A DNA stretch of 27,318 nucleotides. Source: a virus. The stretch is taken from the IMG/VR virus record IMGVR_UViG_3300042455_002613, positions 1 to 27,318 of that record. One strand, written 5' to 3'. Shown piece by piece: positions 1 through 8,400 of this stretch (position 1 is its first letter; each line of letters starts with the position of its first letter). Position numbers and translations under genes: made by a program. Under the pieces are notes generated by a model that saw only the letters and a list, made by a program, of their open reading frames with translations, was not told where the DNA came from and did not search any database.

Positions 1-1566
1 TGATGCAGGGAAGAATAAGTTATTAGACTGATATTGTTGGAAATTAAAACCACCAACAATTGTATGTTTGCCTAAATACTTAGTTAAGTTATTAGTAACA
101 TTAATTGTCCAATAATTTAATTTATTGTCTGGAGTAAATGGATCAAAACCTACAGAAGTGTAAGTAGCTGAACCATCTCTGATGTCAATAGTTGGGAACA
201 TATTACTCATATACGCTCTATCTTCAATTTGCTTATCGTAAGAAACGATTAAGTTATTGTGTAAAGTGTTTGATAATTTAGAGTTCAATTCCAACACTGC
301 TGAACGAGTGTTATCCATAATGATGTAACCACTATTTTGGAAAGACATAGCATTAAACTGAGTTGTTCTATTACCTGCACCTGCTGATTGAGAGTTTGAA
401 ACGTTAATCTCTGCAGATGAATTGTGGTGAACATAACGAGCAGTTAATTTATTTTTGTCGTTAATATTCCAGTCAGCTCTAATCAAGAATTTGTTTGATG
501 AATTTTGATTTGAGTAACCTTCCCAAGGACCTGTAGTATAATCAAACTTCTCTTTCATGAACTTAGATAAAGTTTCCATGTCAGAATACTTCACACGAGA
601 TACTTGAGTACCTGTAAGTGGAGATCCTGCTGAAATCCAAGTTGTACCAGGTTCAGTTCTTACGATACCTTCATAGTTACCAAACAAAAATAATTTGTTT
701 TTAATAACAGGTAAACCTAATCTAAAACCTTGTACTTTTTCATCAAATTTAGCTGCTGTAACTGTTGTACCACGTGCATTGTCACCTACATAACGAGATG
801 AATTATCACGTTGTGTTTGATAAACACTACCTTCAATTTCATTTGTACCTGATCTTGTAACAGCGTTAATACCAGCACCTGTAAATCCAGATTGACGAAT
901 GTCAAATGGTGCTACGTTAACTTGTAATTGATCAATAGCGTCAAGCGAAATTGCTGAAGCGCCTGTACGGCCACCTGCTGCTGCTGAAGAACCTAAACCG
1001 AAGTTGTTGTTAAATTGAGAACCGTCGATTGTGAAGTTGTTCAAACGAGAGTCTTGTGCACCGAATGAATTACCATTACCAAATGGATTATACTTGGTAA
1101 TACCATCAATTGTTCTAGCTCCTGCAATAGGAATGCCTTGTAATTCTCTACGAGTAAATTGTTGAGCAGCTCCTGTTTTTTCTTTAGAGAATAAACCTGA
1201 TTTTGTGCCGCTTACAACTACTTCTTTAAGAGTTGATTTCTCATCTACTAAAGCAAAGTCAACGTTTGTAGCAACACCCAATTGAGCGTTTACATCTGTT
1301 TCTTCACTCTTTTTAAATCCTACAAACGAAGCATGGATTGTGTATGGACCTCCTACTCTAACAGCAGGTAATACATAAACACCATTCTTGTTTGTAATGG
1401 TTTTGTACTTTGTACCTGTAGGGACGTGTATTGCTTCTACAACTGTTCCTACTAATACTTCTTGCTTCTCATTCTTAACAACACCAGAAATAGAGGAAGT
1501 GGTAACCTGACCAAATCCCATTAAAACTGATACTGAAAGAATCAACGATAAAATCGCTTTTTTCAT
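1..1566 (-). CDS. TonB-dependent receptor, Oar-like, N-terminal part (3' end outside the window)
   Basis: The frame opens at ATG 1566 and stays open for 522 codons to the window edge, so the C-terminus is missing. It starts with a signal peptide (MKKAILSLILSVSVLMGFGQ). A carboxypeptidase-regulatory-like beta-sandwich follows at about residues 25-110 (SGVVKNEKQEVLVGT, GVYVLPAVRVGG), then a TonB plug domain (LKEVVVSGTKSG, DSRLNNFTIDGS, INAVTRSGTNEIEGSVY), then the first beta-barrel strands. This order is typical of Bacteroidota Oar/SusC-type outer-membrane receptors, which import ligands with energy from TonB-ExbBD. The substrate cannot be told. It is the only clearly host-type gene here and lies downstream of the phage nuclease gene on the same strand, with a terminator-like hairpin directly before its start codon. 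It could be host DNA beside a prophage, a phage-carried gene or an assembly join. Confidence 0.9.
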   Translation of the reverse strand, partial: MKKAILSLILSVSVLMGFGQVTTSSISGVVKNEKQEVLVGTVVEAIHVPTGTKYKTITNKNGVYVLPAVRVGGPYTIHASFVGFKKSEETDVNAQLGVATNVDFALVDEKSTLKEVVVSGTKSGLFSKEKTGAAQQFTRRELQGIPIAGARTIDGITKYNPFGNGNSFGAQDSRLNNFTIDGSQFNNNFGLGSSAAAGGRTGASAISLDAIDQLQVNVAPFDIRQSGFTGAGINAVTRSGTNEIEGSVYQTQRDNSSRYVGDNARGTTVTAAKFDEKVQGFRLGLPVIKNKLFLFGNYEGIVRTEPGTTWISAGSPLTGTQVSRVKYSDMETLSKFMKEKFDYTTGPWEGYSNQNSSNKFLIRADWNINDKNKLTARYVHHNSSAEINVSNSQSAGAGNRTTQFNAMSFQNSGYIIMDNTRSAVLELNSKLSNTLHNNLIVSYDKQIEDRAYMSNMFPTIDIRDGSATYTSVGFDPFTPDNKLNYWTINVTNNLTKYLGKHTIVGGFNFQQYQSNNLFFPAS

Positions 1567-1584
1567 CTGTGTTTTGTTTTAGTT

Positions 1585-1617
1585 AAAAAAAAGAGCGGAG
1601 ACATAGTGTCCCCGCTC
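1585..1617 (-). terminator. Intrinsic terminator (or leader attenuator) just upstream of the receptor gene
   Basis: On the minus strand an 11-bp stem (GAGCGGGGACA paired with UGUCUCCGCUC, one G-U wobble, 3-nt loop) is followed at once by eight T. The wobble becomes an A-C mismatch on the plus strand, so the structure favours minus-strand transcripts. It lies about 70 nt after the nuclease stop codon, where it would end the phage operon, and only 18 nt before the receptor ATG, where it could also act in that gene's leader. Confidence 0.85.
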
Positions 1618-1627
1618 AAAGCGTTAT

Positions 1628-1659
1628 GAATAATATTGTTATTATACGTTGGTAACAAA
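1628..1659 (-). promoter_or_regulatory. Weak Bacteroidota-type promoter candidate for the receptor gene
   Basis: Minus strand TTTG (1659-1656), 20-nt spacer, then TATTATTC (1635-1628), compared with the Bacteroidota consensus TTTG-N19/20-TAnnTTTG. The -33 box is exact and the -7 box is poor. If used, the transcript would start upstream of the 1585-1617 hairpin and have to read through it. Confidence 0.3.
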
Positions 1660-1680
1660 TTTTTGATTTTTGTTTCAATC

Positions 1681-1688
1681 ATAAATAT
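1681..1688 (-). promoter_or_regulatory. Recurrent intergenic octamer ATATTTAT (site 1)
   Basis: The octamer lies one base beyond the stop codon of the nuclease gene and about 115 nt upstream of the receptor start. It is one of eight intergenic copies in the same orientation; see the finding on this motif. Confidence 0.4.
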
Positions 1689-1689
1689 A

Positions 1690-2472
1690 TTAAGAAATTT
1701 TGACCGATGTTGGTAATAATTCAGTCATAGGCTTAGAATCAGGATTTTCTAACTTATAAATGCTCTGGATGTTCTTGAACATTTGAAAATTAGTTTCAAT
1801 ATCATTAACGAATTTTAATTCCCATCCTTTACCTTGTATTTTTCCTCCTTTACCTTCACCACGAGTATTTGCTTTAACCCACAAAATACCTGTATGAGTT
1901 ACTTTCTCATTGTGAGTTTCATTCCAGGCTGTAGCATAAGCGGCTAATTGTAAATCATATGACGTATGTAAACTGTTTGATGTCTTAAGATCTAGTAACC
2001 ATATATTATCAAATAAACGAACAACTAAATCCGCAGTACCTGCAAATTCATGTTCGTCTGAGAATAAATGGTATTCCGTTGCAATTAATTCTGGTTTATG
2101 CGTGTTCCAAAAATCTGCGAACTTAAGAATCATTCTCCAAACATCTAAGTTATACTTAGCGTTTCCATATTCATCAAGCCAATTAATTTCCTCTCCGTTT
2201 AAAAATGCCTCAACAGCATTGTGTACTTGAGTACCTTCACCTGCTGCTTTTTGAGCAATAATATCACTGTTATGTCCCACATCTTTCAACCAAGAATGGA
2301 AGAACTGGTTTTTAGGAAAATAATTTAAAATACTAGACACTGATGGGTAATATTTACCTTCTCGTCTATAAAATCTTTGGTCCAATACGTTTACCTGCTT
2401 ATTATCTTCACTGTATTCTACAATGCGTTTAATTTTTGGGTCTTTAATGATGTTGACGTTTTTGTCTATCAT
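1690..2472 (-). CDS. PD-(D/E)XK nuclease, RecB/Cas4-like
   Basis: The 260-aa protein carries a full set of RecB-family PD-(D/E)XK marks: the upstream helix GTQVHNAVEAF with H84 and E88, E133 before the core, FAGTADLVV with D148, LLDLKTS with D161 and K163, and DLQLAAYATAW with Q175 and Y179. Such enzymes are metal-dependent DNA exonucleases or endonucleases in phage replication, recombination or host-DNA breakdown. It probably acts on phage or host DNA in the cytoplasm. The start codon overlaps the primase stop as ATGA, which implies translational coupling and a shared replication role. It is the last phage gene before the terminator. The family is clear; the exact substrate is not. Confidence 0.85.
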   Translation of the reverse strand: MIDKNVNIIKDPKIKRIVEYSEDNKQVNVLDQRFYRREGKYYPSVSSILNYFPKNQFFHSWLKDVGHNSDIIAQKAAGEGTQVHNAVEAFLNGEEINWLDEYGNAKYNLDVWRMILKFADFWNTHKPELIATEYHLFSDEHEFAGTADLVVRLFDNIWLLDLKTSNSLHTSYDLQLAAYATAWNETHNEKVTHTGILWVKANTRGEGKGGKIQGKGWELKFVNDIETNFQMFKNIQSIYKLENPDSKPMTELLPTSVKIS

Positions 2473-3416
2473 ATATTTTGTAATTTTTTCTCAAGCAAGC
2501 TCTGAAAAGTCAAAGGTTCTGTCTGCTCAAGAGTATTTAAAAATGATTCAAATCCGATTTCGTTTGCATCTTTACCTTCTAATTCTACCATATAAACTTC
2601 CTTACCATACGACATTAACTTCTCAGCATGTTTAAGGGCGTCTTTTTTAGCATCATTATCTAGTGCAATGTAAATTCTATCAACACTTGATTTTACTATT
2701 TTTTCCATTAATTTGTTGTGTAATACTTTACCTAACAATGGAATGCAATTTCTTTTAATTGTGATAGCATCAAACATACCTTCACATAGTATGAGTGGTG
2801 CGTCCCAATTAATATATAATTCAAAACCAATAACATCTTTAGATGCTACAGGTGGGTTTTTATATTTGCGATCTGAGTCTTTATAGGCACGAGCAGTGAA
2901 ATAATTTAATATTCCATTTGAGTCGTATGATGGGATAATAATTCTACCTGCGTATGGTCCATCCTTGCAAAACCCTATATTATATTTAGTAATATCTTCT
3001 ATAGTTACGCCTCGTTTCTTTAGGAAACGTAATGCGTGTTTAGATTCAATTTGAGCTACTCTGTCGGTAACAAACGTAGAATGCGCGTTAAATGCTATGA
3101 ATTCTGCGGGTAAAACGAGGGCATCTGTAGTTACATGTTCTTCATTAGCTGAGGGAACAATTAGCAGACTTAGGTCTTTAAATTTATCTGGAGTTGCTTT
3201 AGCGCGTTTAAATAGTTGGCGTATAGTTTTGCCCTTAGCATCGCATACCCAACAATGCCACATATTTTCTTTTTTGGCAGTGGTGCGTAGACTTACTTCT
3301 AGTTTTTGTTTGTGGTGATTACAAAACGGACATTTAAAAGCATAGTTACCTTTACTTGTGACCTGTCCCTTCCCTAATACCGATTCCACTAATACTAATA
3401 AGGCAGCATTTTCCAT
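2469..3416 (-). CDS. DNA primase, DnaG/T4 gp61-type
   Basis: The 315-aa protein has an N-terminal zinc ribbon (C29-x2-C32 and C55-x2-C58). A primase catalytic core follows, with RIIIPSYDSNGILNYFTAR at about residues 158-176. The TOPRIM fold carries the glutamate motif CEGMFDA (E212) and an acidic pair in IALDNDAKKDA (D253, D255). It would make RNA primers for lagging-strand synthesis. At 315 aa it is close to short phage primases and has no helicase domain; no helicase gene is in this window. It sits at the distal end of the structural-gene operon, coupled to the downstream nuclease by a 4-nt overlap. Confidence 0.9.
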   Translation of the reverse strand: MENAALLVLVESVLGKGQVTSKGNYAFKCPFCNHHKQKLEVSLRTTAKKENMWHCWVCDAKGKTIRQLFKRAKATPDKFKDLSLLIVPSANEEHVTTDALVLPAEFIAFNAHSTFVTDRVAQIESKHALRFLKKRGVTIEDITKYNIGFCKDGPYAGRIIIPSYDSNGILNYFTARAYKDSDRKYKNPPVASKDVIGFELYINWDAPLILCEGMFDAITIKRNCIPLLGKVLHNKLMEKIVKSSVDRIYIALDNDAKKDALKHAEKLMSYGKEVYMVELEGKDANEIGFESFLNTLEQTEPLTFQSLLEKKLQNI

Positions 3417-3437
3417 AACCTGGAATATACGATCTTA

Positions 3438-3887
3438 TTATGACAAAATCAAATCTTTGCTGTAAAATTTTCCAAGTATATTGTCGTTTATAAAACGACT
3501 ATCTTCTAAAACATTATATTGAAATAGATATTTCGCCTCGTAATATGTTAGTTCTTTTTTAGTTCTACATAAACGTAACACGTGACGCATCATATCTTCT
3601 GGTTTGCATAACTTAATTTCAGTAGCAGAACCATAATAAGTCTTCCAGTCACTTTCTTTAGTAACTAATTTTTTGGTTGGGCGTTTACCTCTAGTAACAG
3701 GAATTTCTGCTAATTCTTTTTTACCTAATTTCTTTGTTGTATTGTGAAAGAAGGCTTTTCGTCCAATATATTGACGATTAGTTGGAATGTGGGTTGTAAT
3801 ATAAACATAACCTACAAAATCCTCAATAACAAAATTAGGATTGTCTATCAAATCCTCCACTTTCATAGCGGGGCTAACTTGTACCAT
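3438..3887 (-). CDS. GIY-YIG endonuclease, SegE-like
   Basis: The 149-aa protein shows the GIY-YIG layout: GYVYITTH at residues 26-33, YIGRK at 40-44, a candidate catalytic glutamate E117 in TYYEAKYLF, and an asparagine motif FINDNILGK near 133-140. The WKTYYGSATEI segment resembles the SegE-type family of T4-like phages. Related enzymes cut DNA as free-standing homing endonucleases or serve in phage DNA processing. Start ATG 3887 precedes MVQVSP. A second in-frame Met (MKVEDL, residue 8) is possible. It lies between a ParB-like gene and the primase gene, where free-standing nucleases often insert. Whether it is a homing or housekeeping enzyme cannot be decided here. Confidence 0.75.
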   Translation of the reverse strand: MVQVSPAMKVEDLIDNPNFVIEDFVGYVYITTHIPTNRQYIGRKAFFHNTTKKLGKKELAEIPVTRGKRPTKKLVTKESDWKTYYGSATEIKLCKPEDMMRHVLRLCRTKKELTYYEAKYLFQYNVLEDSRFINDNILGKFYSKDLILS

Positions 3888-3900
3888 AACTATACTTTAT

Positions 3901-4287
3901 TTATAACTTAACAACCCAAATACTTGGGTCAATGTGATTCTTAGTTAATCCAGCAACACGAGTATTTCCTGCTACTAAATCATATTCATTCTCTCCAAAT
4001 TTAACTGCAATAGGCATTTCAATAACACCTTTTTCAAAAGCTTTTTCAAAACGTTCTTTTTTTCCATCTTCTAAGCTATCAAAATCTAAGTCAACATTAC
4101 TTAAAATACTTTTTATTTTTGATAATTTAGTAATACTTCCTTGTTGAGCTAATTCTACCCATTTTTCCTTACCCATTTTTTGAAATTCAGGATAACGATT
4201 TGCTTCCATCCATTCATTTTCAAAATTAGGTTTTTTATACTGAATAGTATTTATTGCTTCTTTTAATATATCAATTAACTTAATCAT
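3901..4287 (-). CDS. ParB/sulfiredoxin-like domain protein with a possible capsid-targeting leader
   Basis: The 128-aa protein ends in a ParB-N-like segment: IAVKFGENEYDLVAGNTRVAGL at about residues 93-114, in which the AGNTRVAGL motif matches the G-x-x-R nucleotide-binding motif of ParB/sulfiredoxin folds. A phage protein of this type may be a CTP/ATP-binding or nuclease-like DNA-processing factor. The first ten residues (MIKLIDILKE, then Ala) match the T4 capsid-targeting leader MKTYQEFIAE-A in length, character and cleavage-site form (L/I-x-E). This suggests, by inference only, that the protein could be packaged in the head. Its start overlaps the upstream stop as TAATG. Confidence 0.65.
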   Translation of the reverse strand: MIKLIDILKEAINTIQYKKPNFENEWMEANRYPEFQKMGKEKWVELAQQGSITKLSKIKSILSNVDLDFDSLEDGKKERFEKAFEKGVIEMPIAVKFGENEYDLVAGNTRVAGLTKNHIDPSIWVVKL

Positions 4288-4595
4288 TATGTGTCGTATT
4301 TAACTAAGAAAGTCATATCTGTTTCTGACGAAACAGGGATTGGCTTTCCAAATTTTGCAACCATTAAAAGTTCATTTTGTTCATTATATAAACCCAATGT
4401 TGTAACATAAGGTCTAAAACTAGATCCAGTTGTAAAATTCACCAATGATGATGATAAGTTAGTTCTATCAGATAACAAAGTAGGATTGTAAGATAAATTG
4501 TATTCACTCTCCTCAACAGTACATTTTACAAAATTTTCGTAAACTGTGTGTTCATTTCTAAAGTTAATATTAAACGATCCTGTATATTGTGGCAT
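4287..4595 (-). CDS. Small virion protein, stand-alone copy of the 8755-9711 C-terminal domain
   Basis: The 102-aa protein shares a pattern with the last 80 or so residues of the protein at 8755-9711: SEYNLSYNP against SEYNYTSNP, YVTTLGLYNEQNELLMVAK against YITTVGLYNDNNELLAVAK, and a closing KYDT against KLDY. It therefore appears to be a divergent duplicate of that domain. No enzyme motif is visible. Its position between a Cys-rich fibre-like gene and the ParB-like gene suggests a virion accessory or fibre-tip role. The family seems structural; the precise location in the particle is unknown. Confidence 0.7.
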   Translation of the reverse strand: MPQYTGSFNINFRNEHTVYENFVKCTVEESEYNLSYNPTLLSDRTNLSSSLVNFTTGSSFRPYVTTLGLYNEQNELLMVAKFGKPIPVSSETDMTFLVKYDT

Positions 4596-4606
4596 TATTA
4601 TTTATT

Positions 4607-5398
4607 TTAGCAATTACAAATGTTTAAAGTCATACCATCATAATCTACAGTACAAGAACCAAATGTTACATTAATAACCTCAGCACTATCTGCAGGCCCT
4701 GTTGTTAATATCATACCTGTTTCAGCATATGTTTGTCCTGCATTTATTGTTAAACTAAATGATGTTGAGTTTCCTGGCCCTCCAGTTTGTCTTAAAGTAC
4801 CATTTACAGTTATACTGCTACCTACAGAATAAGGAATAGAAGCATATGCCCCAAATTGGTTAGTCGTTCCACCTTGTCCTCCTGGAGGTCCATAAGCGTC
4901 TACTGTAACGGATAAACATGCTACAGAACAACTTCCACTAGATATAAAAGTTCCATTATTTATACCACAACAATTTCCATTTCCTACTTTATAAAATACA
5001 CCACCAGAAACATAATACCCATCTGGTGCTAATTCTAAGCTAGAAGATAAATATAATCTTGATCCTGTATATAAAGTTACATTTGATACTTCATCTACAA
5101 CAACTCCAGTATAATCTATATTAATAGCTGATGTGTCTAAATAAAATTGACTGCAATTTCCACTTGAACAAGCACTACTTGAAGTTGAACCAGAGCAAAA
5201 AGTAAAAGGTCCATATAGGCAATCTCTCCACTTTCCATTAGCTAAACTGCTAGTTAAACGTTGTTCATAATAAAAGTTTGTTCCACAAAAGCTTTCAGTT
5301 GGGGAAGTAAGAGTATGACTATATCCTACAGTTGAACTGTTATCTGTAAAATATTGTGTTACTTTTGTATAAATCTTATTTCCTGATCTTCTTATCAT
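4607..5398 (-). CDS. Cysteine-rich tail-fibre or adhesin-like protein
   Basis: The 263-aa protein is rich in Ser, Thr, Gly and Cys, with a Cys cluster CSGSTSSSACSSGNC near residue 68 and further pairs (NCCG, CSVAC), ending in NICNC. The middle motif ELAPDGYYVSGGVFYKV is like short modules of phage fibre proteins. The C-terminal part is a Gly-rich beta-type sequence. No signal peptide or catalytic motif is seen. It follows the 1106-aa SprB-repeat protein by 16 nt, and an ATATTTAT octamer lies just 5 nt before its ATG. A host-binding or decoration role is inferred from composition and context only. Confidence 0.6.
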   Translation of the reverse strand: MIRRSGNKIYTKVTQYFTDNSSTVGYSHTLTSPTESFCGTNFYYEQRLTSSLANGKWRDCLYGPFTFCSGSTSSSACSSGNCSQFYLDTSAINIDYTGVVVDEVSNVTLYTGSRLYLSSSLELAPDGYYVSGGVFYKVGNGNCCGINNGTFISSGSCSVACLSVTVDAYGPPGGQGGTTNQFGAYASIPYSVGSSITVNGTLRQTGGPGNSTSFSLTINAGQTYAETGMILTTGPADSAEVINVTFGSCTVDYDGMTLNICNC

Positions 5399-5403
5399 TT
5401 GTT

Positions 5404-5411
5404 ATAAATAT
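5404..5411 (-). promoter_or_regulatory. Recurrent intergenic octamer ATATTTAT (site 2)
   Basis: It fills most of the 16-nt gap between the SprB-repeat gene and the Cys-rich gene and lies 5 nt before the start codon. That is too close for an ordinary leader, so a translation-level role must be considered as well as a promoter. The plus strand reads TATAAATA here. Confidence 0.4.
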
Positions 5412-5414
5412 ATT

Positions 5415-8400
5415 TTAACATGAGGTATAATTAGTTACCATACCTGATGAATTGGTTATAACTGCATATAAATTAGTGCCATTAAATGACAATGGTTTCC
5501 ATTGACCTCCTGTATTTAAAGGTGTTAATGTAGGTGAAGTTGAATCATAAATATATGTTACACTACTTTGCATAAAGTTTACATTGCTGTAATAGCTTCT
5601 AGTACTAGAATAATTAGCACAAGCCCCACCAGAAGTACCTGATAATCCGTTAGTAGGTCCTAATAAAGTATAATAGGTTACACAAGCACTCATATTACTA
5701 GATGAAGTAGGATTAGTAACTGTACTACTAGCCCAACTAAATCTTACTTCATTTCCACTTGTTAAGTTATCAGATTTTGTTAATGAGAAATTATAAGTTC
5801 CTGGTGATAATGTTATATACCCACTTGCTGTACCACCACTACTTGAATATCCTGTTTGACCTGAACTTGTAATAGTAAATGTACCACTAGCATCAAATCC
5901 ATCAATATTCATATAGAATCCAGCAATACCGGATGTTGTTCCTCCTGAATTATATTTGGCCCAAACATTAACTGATCCTCCAGTTACAGTTATAGTACCT
6001 TGAGCAGTTGTTCCAGAACCTCCTGTAACAGGTATTGTTCCCGTTGAAATTGTATAACATGCACTAGCAGAAGGTGCTGCACAATTAGACTGACATTCTA
6101 CTAATGTAGCATAAGTACCAGTTCCATTTCCTGGATCAATACAACTACCACTAATACAGTTATAGCTTACTGGTGGTGGTGTAGAACCTGTTACTAAATT
6201 ACTTTCAGCTTTAACTAAATAATATCTACTTGAATTTCCTGTTAAACTATAGAACGGCCAATGAGCACTTCCTGTTTCAATACTAGAAGTTGTAAATGTT
6301 AATGAACCTGTAGTATAAACAGACATTGTGTGAGAAGCTGACATATAATTACCAACCCATCCTGCATCACCACCAAATATTGGAGCTTCAAAGCTATGAG
6401 TAGTTCCATTATGTATTTGAACGAATTCTGCACTAGTTGTGAATAAATTAGATGTATCTTGATTATTTGCCTTAGTTTTAAGGTTAGTACCTACACCTGA
6501 AGATTCATCAACTATTAATAATCCATTTAATTCTTGACAAACTGGATCTGTGTATCTATATTCTCTAGCTCTTACTGCTCTAGTTGTTGTTGCTGTACAT
6601 CCATTAGCATCTGCTACTGTAATATTCCATGTACCACCAGCTAATCCACTATTTAAAACAATAGTACCTGGACTAGTAGTAGGACCTACTGATTTTGTAG
6701 TTCCTCCATTTACTGCTACAAATGTATAAGGTGAAGTCCCTCCAGTAGCTGTAACTACTAAACTACTATCACATTGATTATAAGTAACAGAAGCACTTAC
6801 TGAAGATACTGCTGGTGTCGATGTAATTGTTGCACTTCCAGAAGATGTACATCCTGTACTTGCATCAGTTACAGTTAAAGTATAAGTTCCTGTACTACCA
6901 GTAACTATACTTCCTGTAGCTCCAGTATTCCATAAATAACTAAATCCATTTCCACTACCACCACTCACAGATGCTGAAATTTGTCCATTACCTGCACCAC
7001 ATGAAGAATTAGTTGCTGTTAAGTTTATAGATATTGAACTTACACTACTAATTGTAGCACTACCTGTAGCAGTACAACTATTAGCATCAGTAACAGTTAC
7101 TGTATAAGAACCTGCAGGCAATCCTGTTGGATCTTCTACTGTTCTTACTACTGTAGATCCTGTAACCCAAGAATAAGTGTATGGAGCAGTACCTCCATTA
7201 ACAGTTATACTAATAGATCCAACGTCTTGACCTGGTTCAGGGCAATCTGCTGTTGTTGAATTTACAGTTACTGTAGGTGAAGGTGTTTGAGTAATAGTAA
7301 CTAAAGATGAAGTACTACAAATATTATCTTTAACAACTACTGTATAAGTAGCTGGAGATAGATTTGAGAATAAAGTATTTGAAGTAAATCCTTGCCAGTT
7401 ACTTCCTCCATTTATAGATGCAGAATATGGAGCTCCATAAGTGGAAGATCCAGTAACTGCTATTTTTCCATTATTGCTACCACCACAAGTTATATCAATT
7501 TTATTTGTAGTTACAGTAAATATATCTGCTGCTACAGCAAATGAAGAAGAAACAATTGTTCCTTCACTATCTTTAATATATAATATATTATTACCAATAG
7601 GGGCTGTTGTAGATGCTGTTGGTTGATACCACTCACAGTTAGCTAAATTGTTATATGTTCCACCACCAATTGAATATTGATAAGGAGGAATACCATAATT
7701 TATTGAAAAAGTTACAGGTGAAACACCTCCAACACAAACAATTGGTTGGTGTGTTCTAGACATTTCTAAAGGTAACTTATAAAGTTCTAAATTAATGCTA
7801 GCTGTATTGCTTGTTAAACAAGTATTATCATTTACAGTATAATATAATTTGTAATTACCTGGTGTTACTCCTAAAGTTTCACATTGATCTACAAAAAGAG
7901 AACCTGTGATTAAGGTAACATCAGGAAAATTATATCCTGTATAAGGGTATGTTACTATTGAGCTAGTAACGATAGCTGTAGAATTACAACTATCAATATA
8001 GTCATTAGCTAAAATATCTAATTTTTTAACTCTTTGTACGTTTAATACTCTAAAATAATCATTTATAGCATTGGGAGGAGTAGGTAAAAAACATTTATAG
8101 TTTTGGTTAGTAATAACAACTACACCTTGGGAATAAAATATATTTCCTACATGAACTTTATTTTGTAATTCAGCTATATATCCTGGAGGGGCATAGTAGC
8201 CAGGTTGTACGTAATATCCTGTAAATGAAATATCATATACGTTTCCTAATCCATCATCTGCTAATTGGTAACTGCCACTTGCAGTTAAAATAAAGTTATT
8301 AGGTTTAATTTGTTCACCATAAATGTTTTGGTTGAACGACATTACCCTAATAATATCATTAGATGATGTTGGAAAATTATTTATAAATTCAGGATTCTCA

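Noticed and set aside
1567-1690. Prophage attachment site
   Set aside because: No tRNA, integrase or direct-repeat partner is visible in the window, so an att site cannot be claimed even though host-like and phage-like genes meet here.
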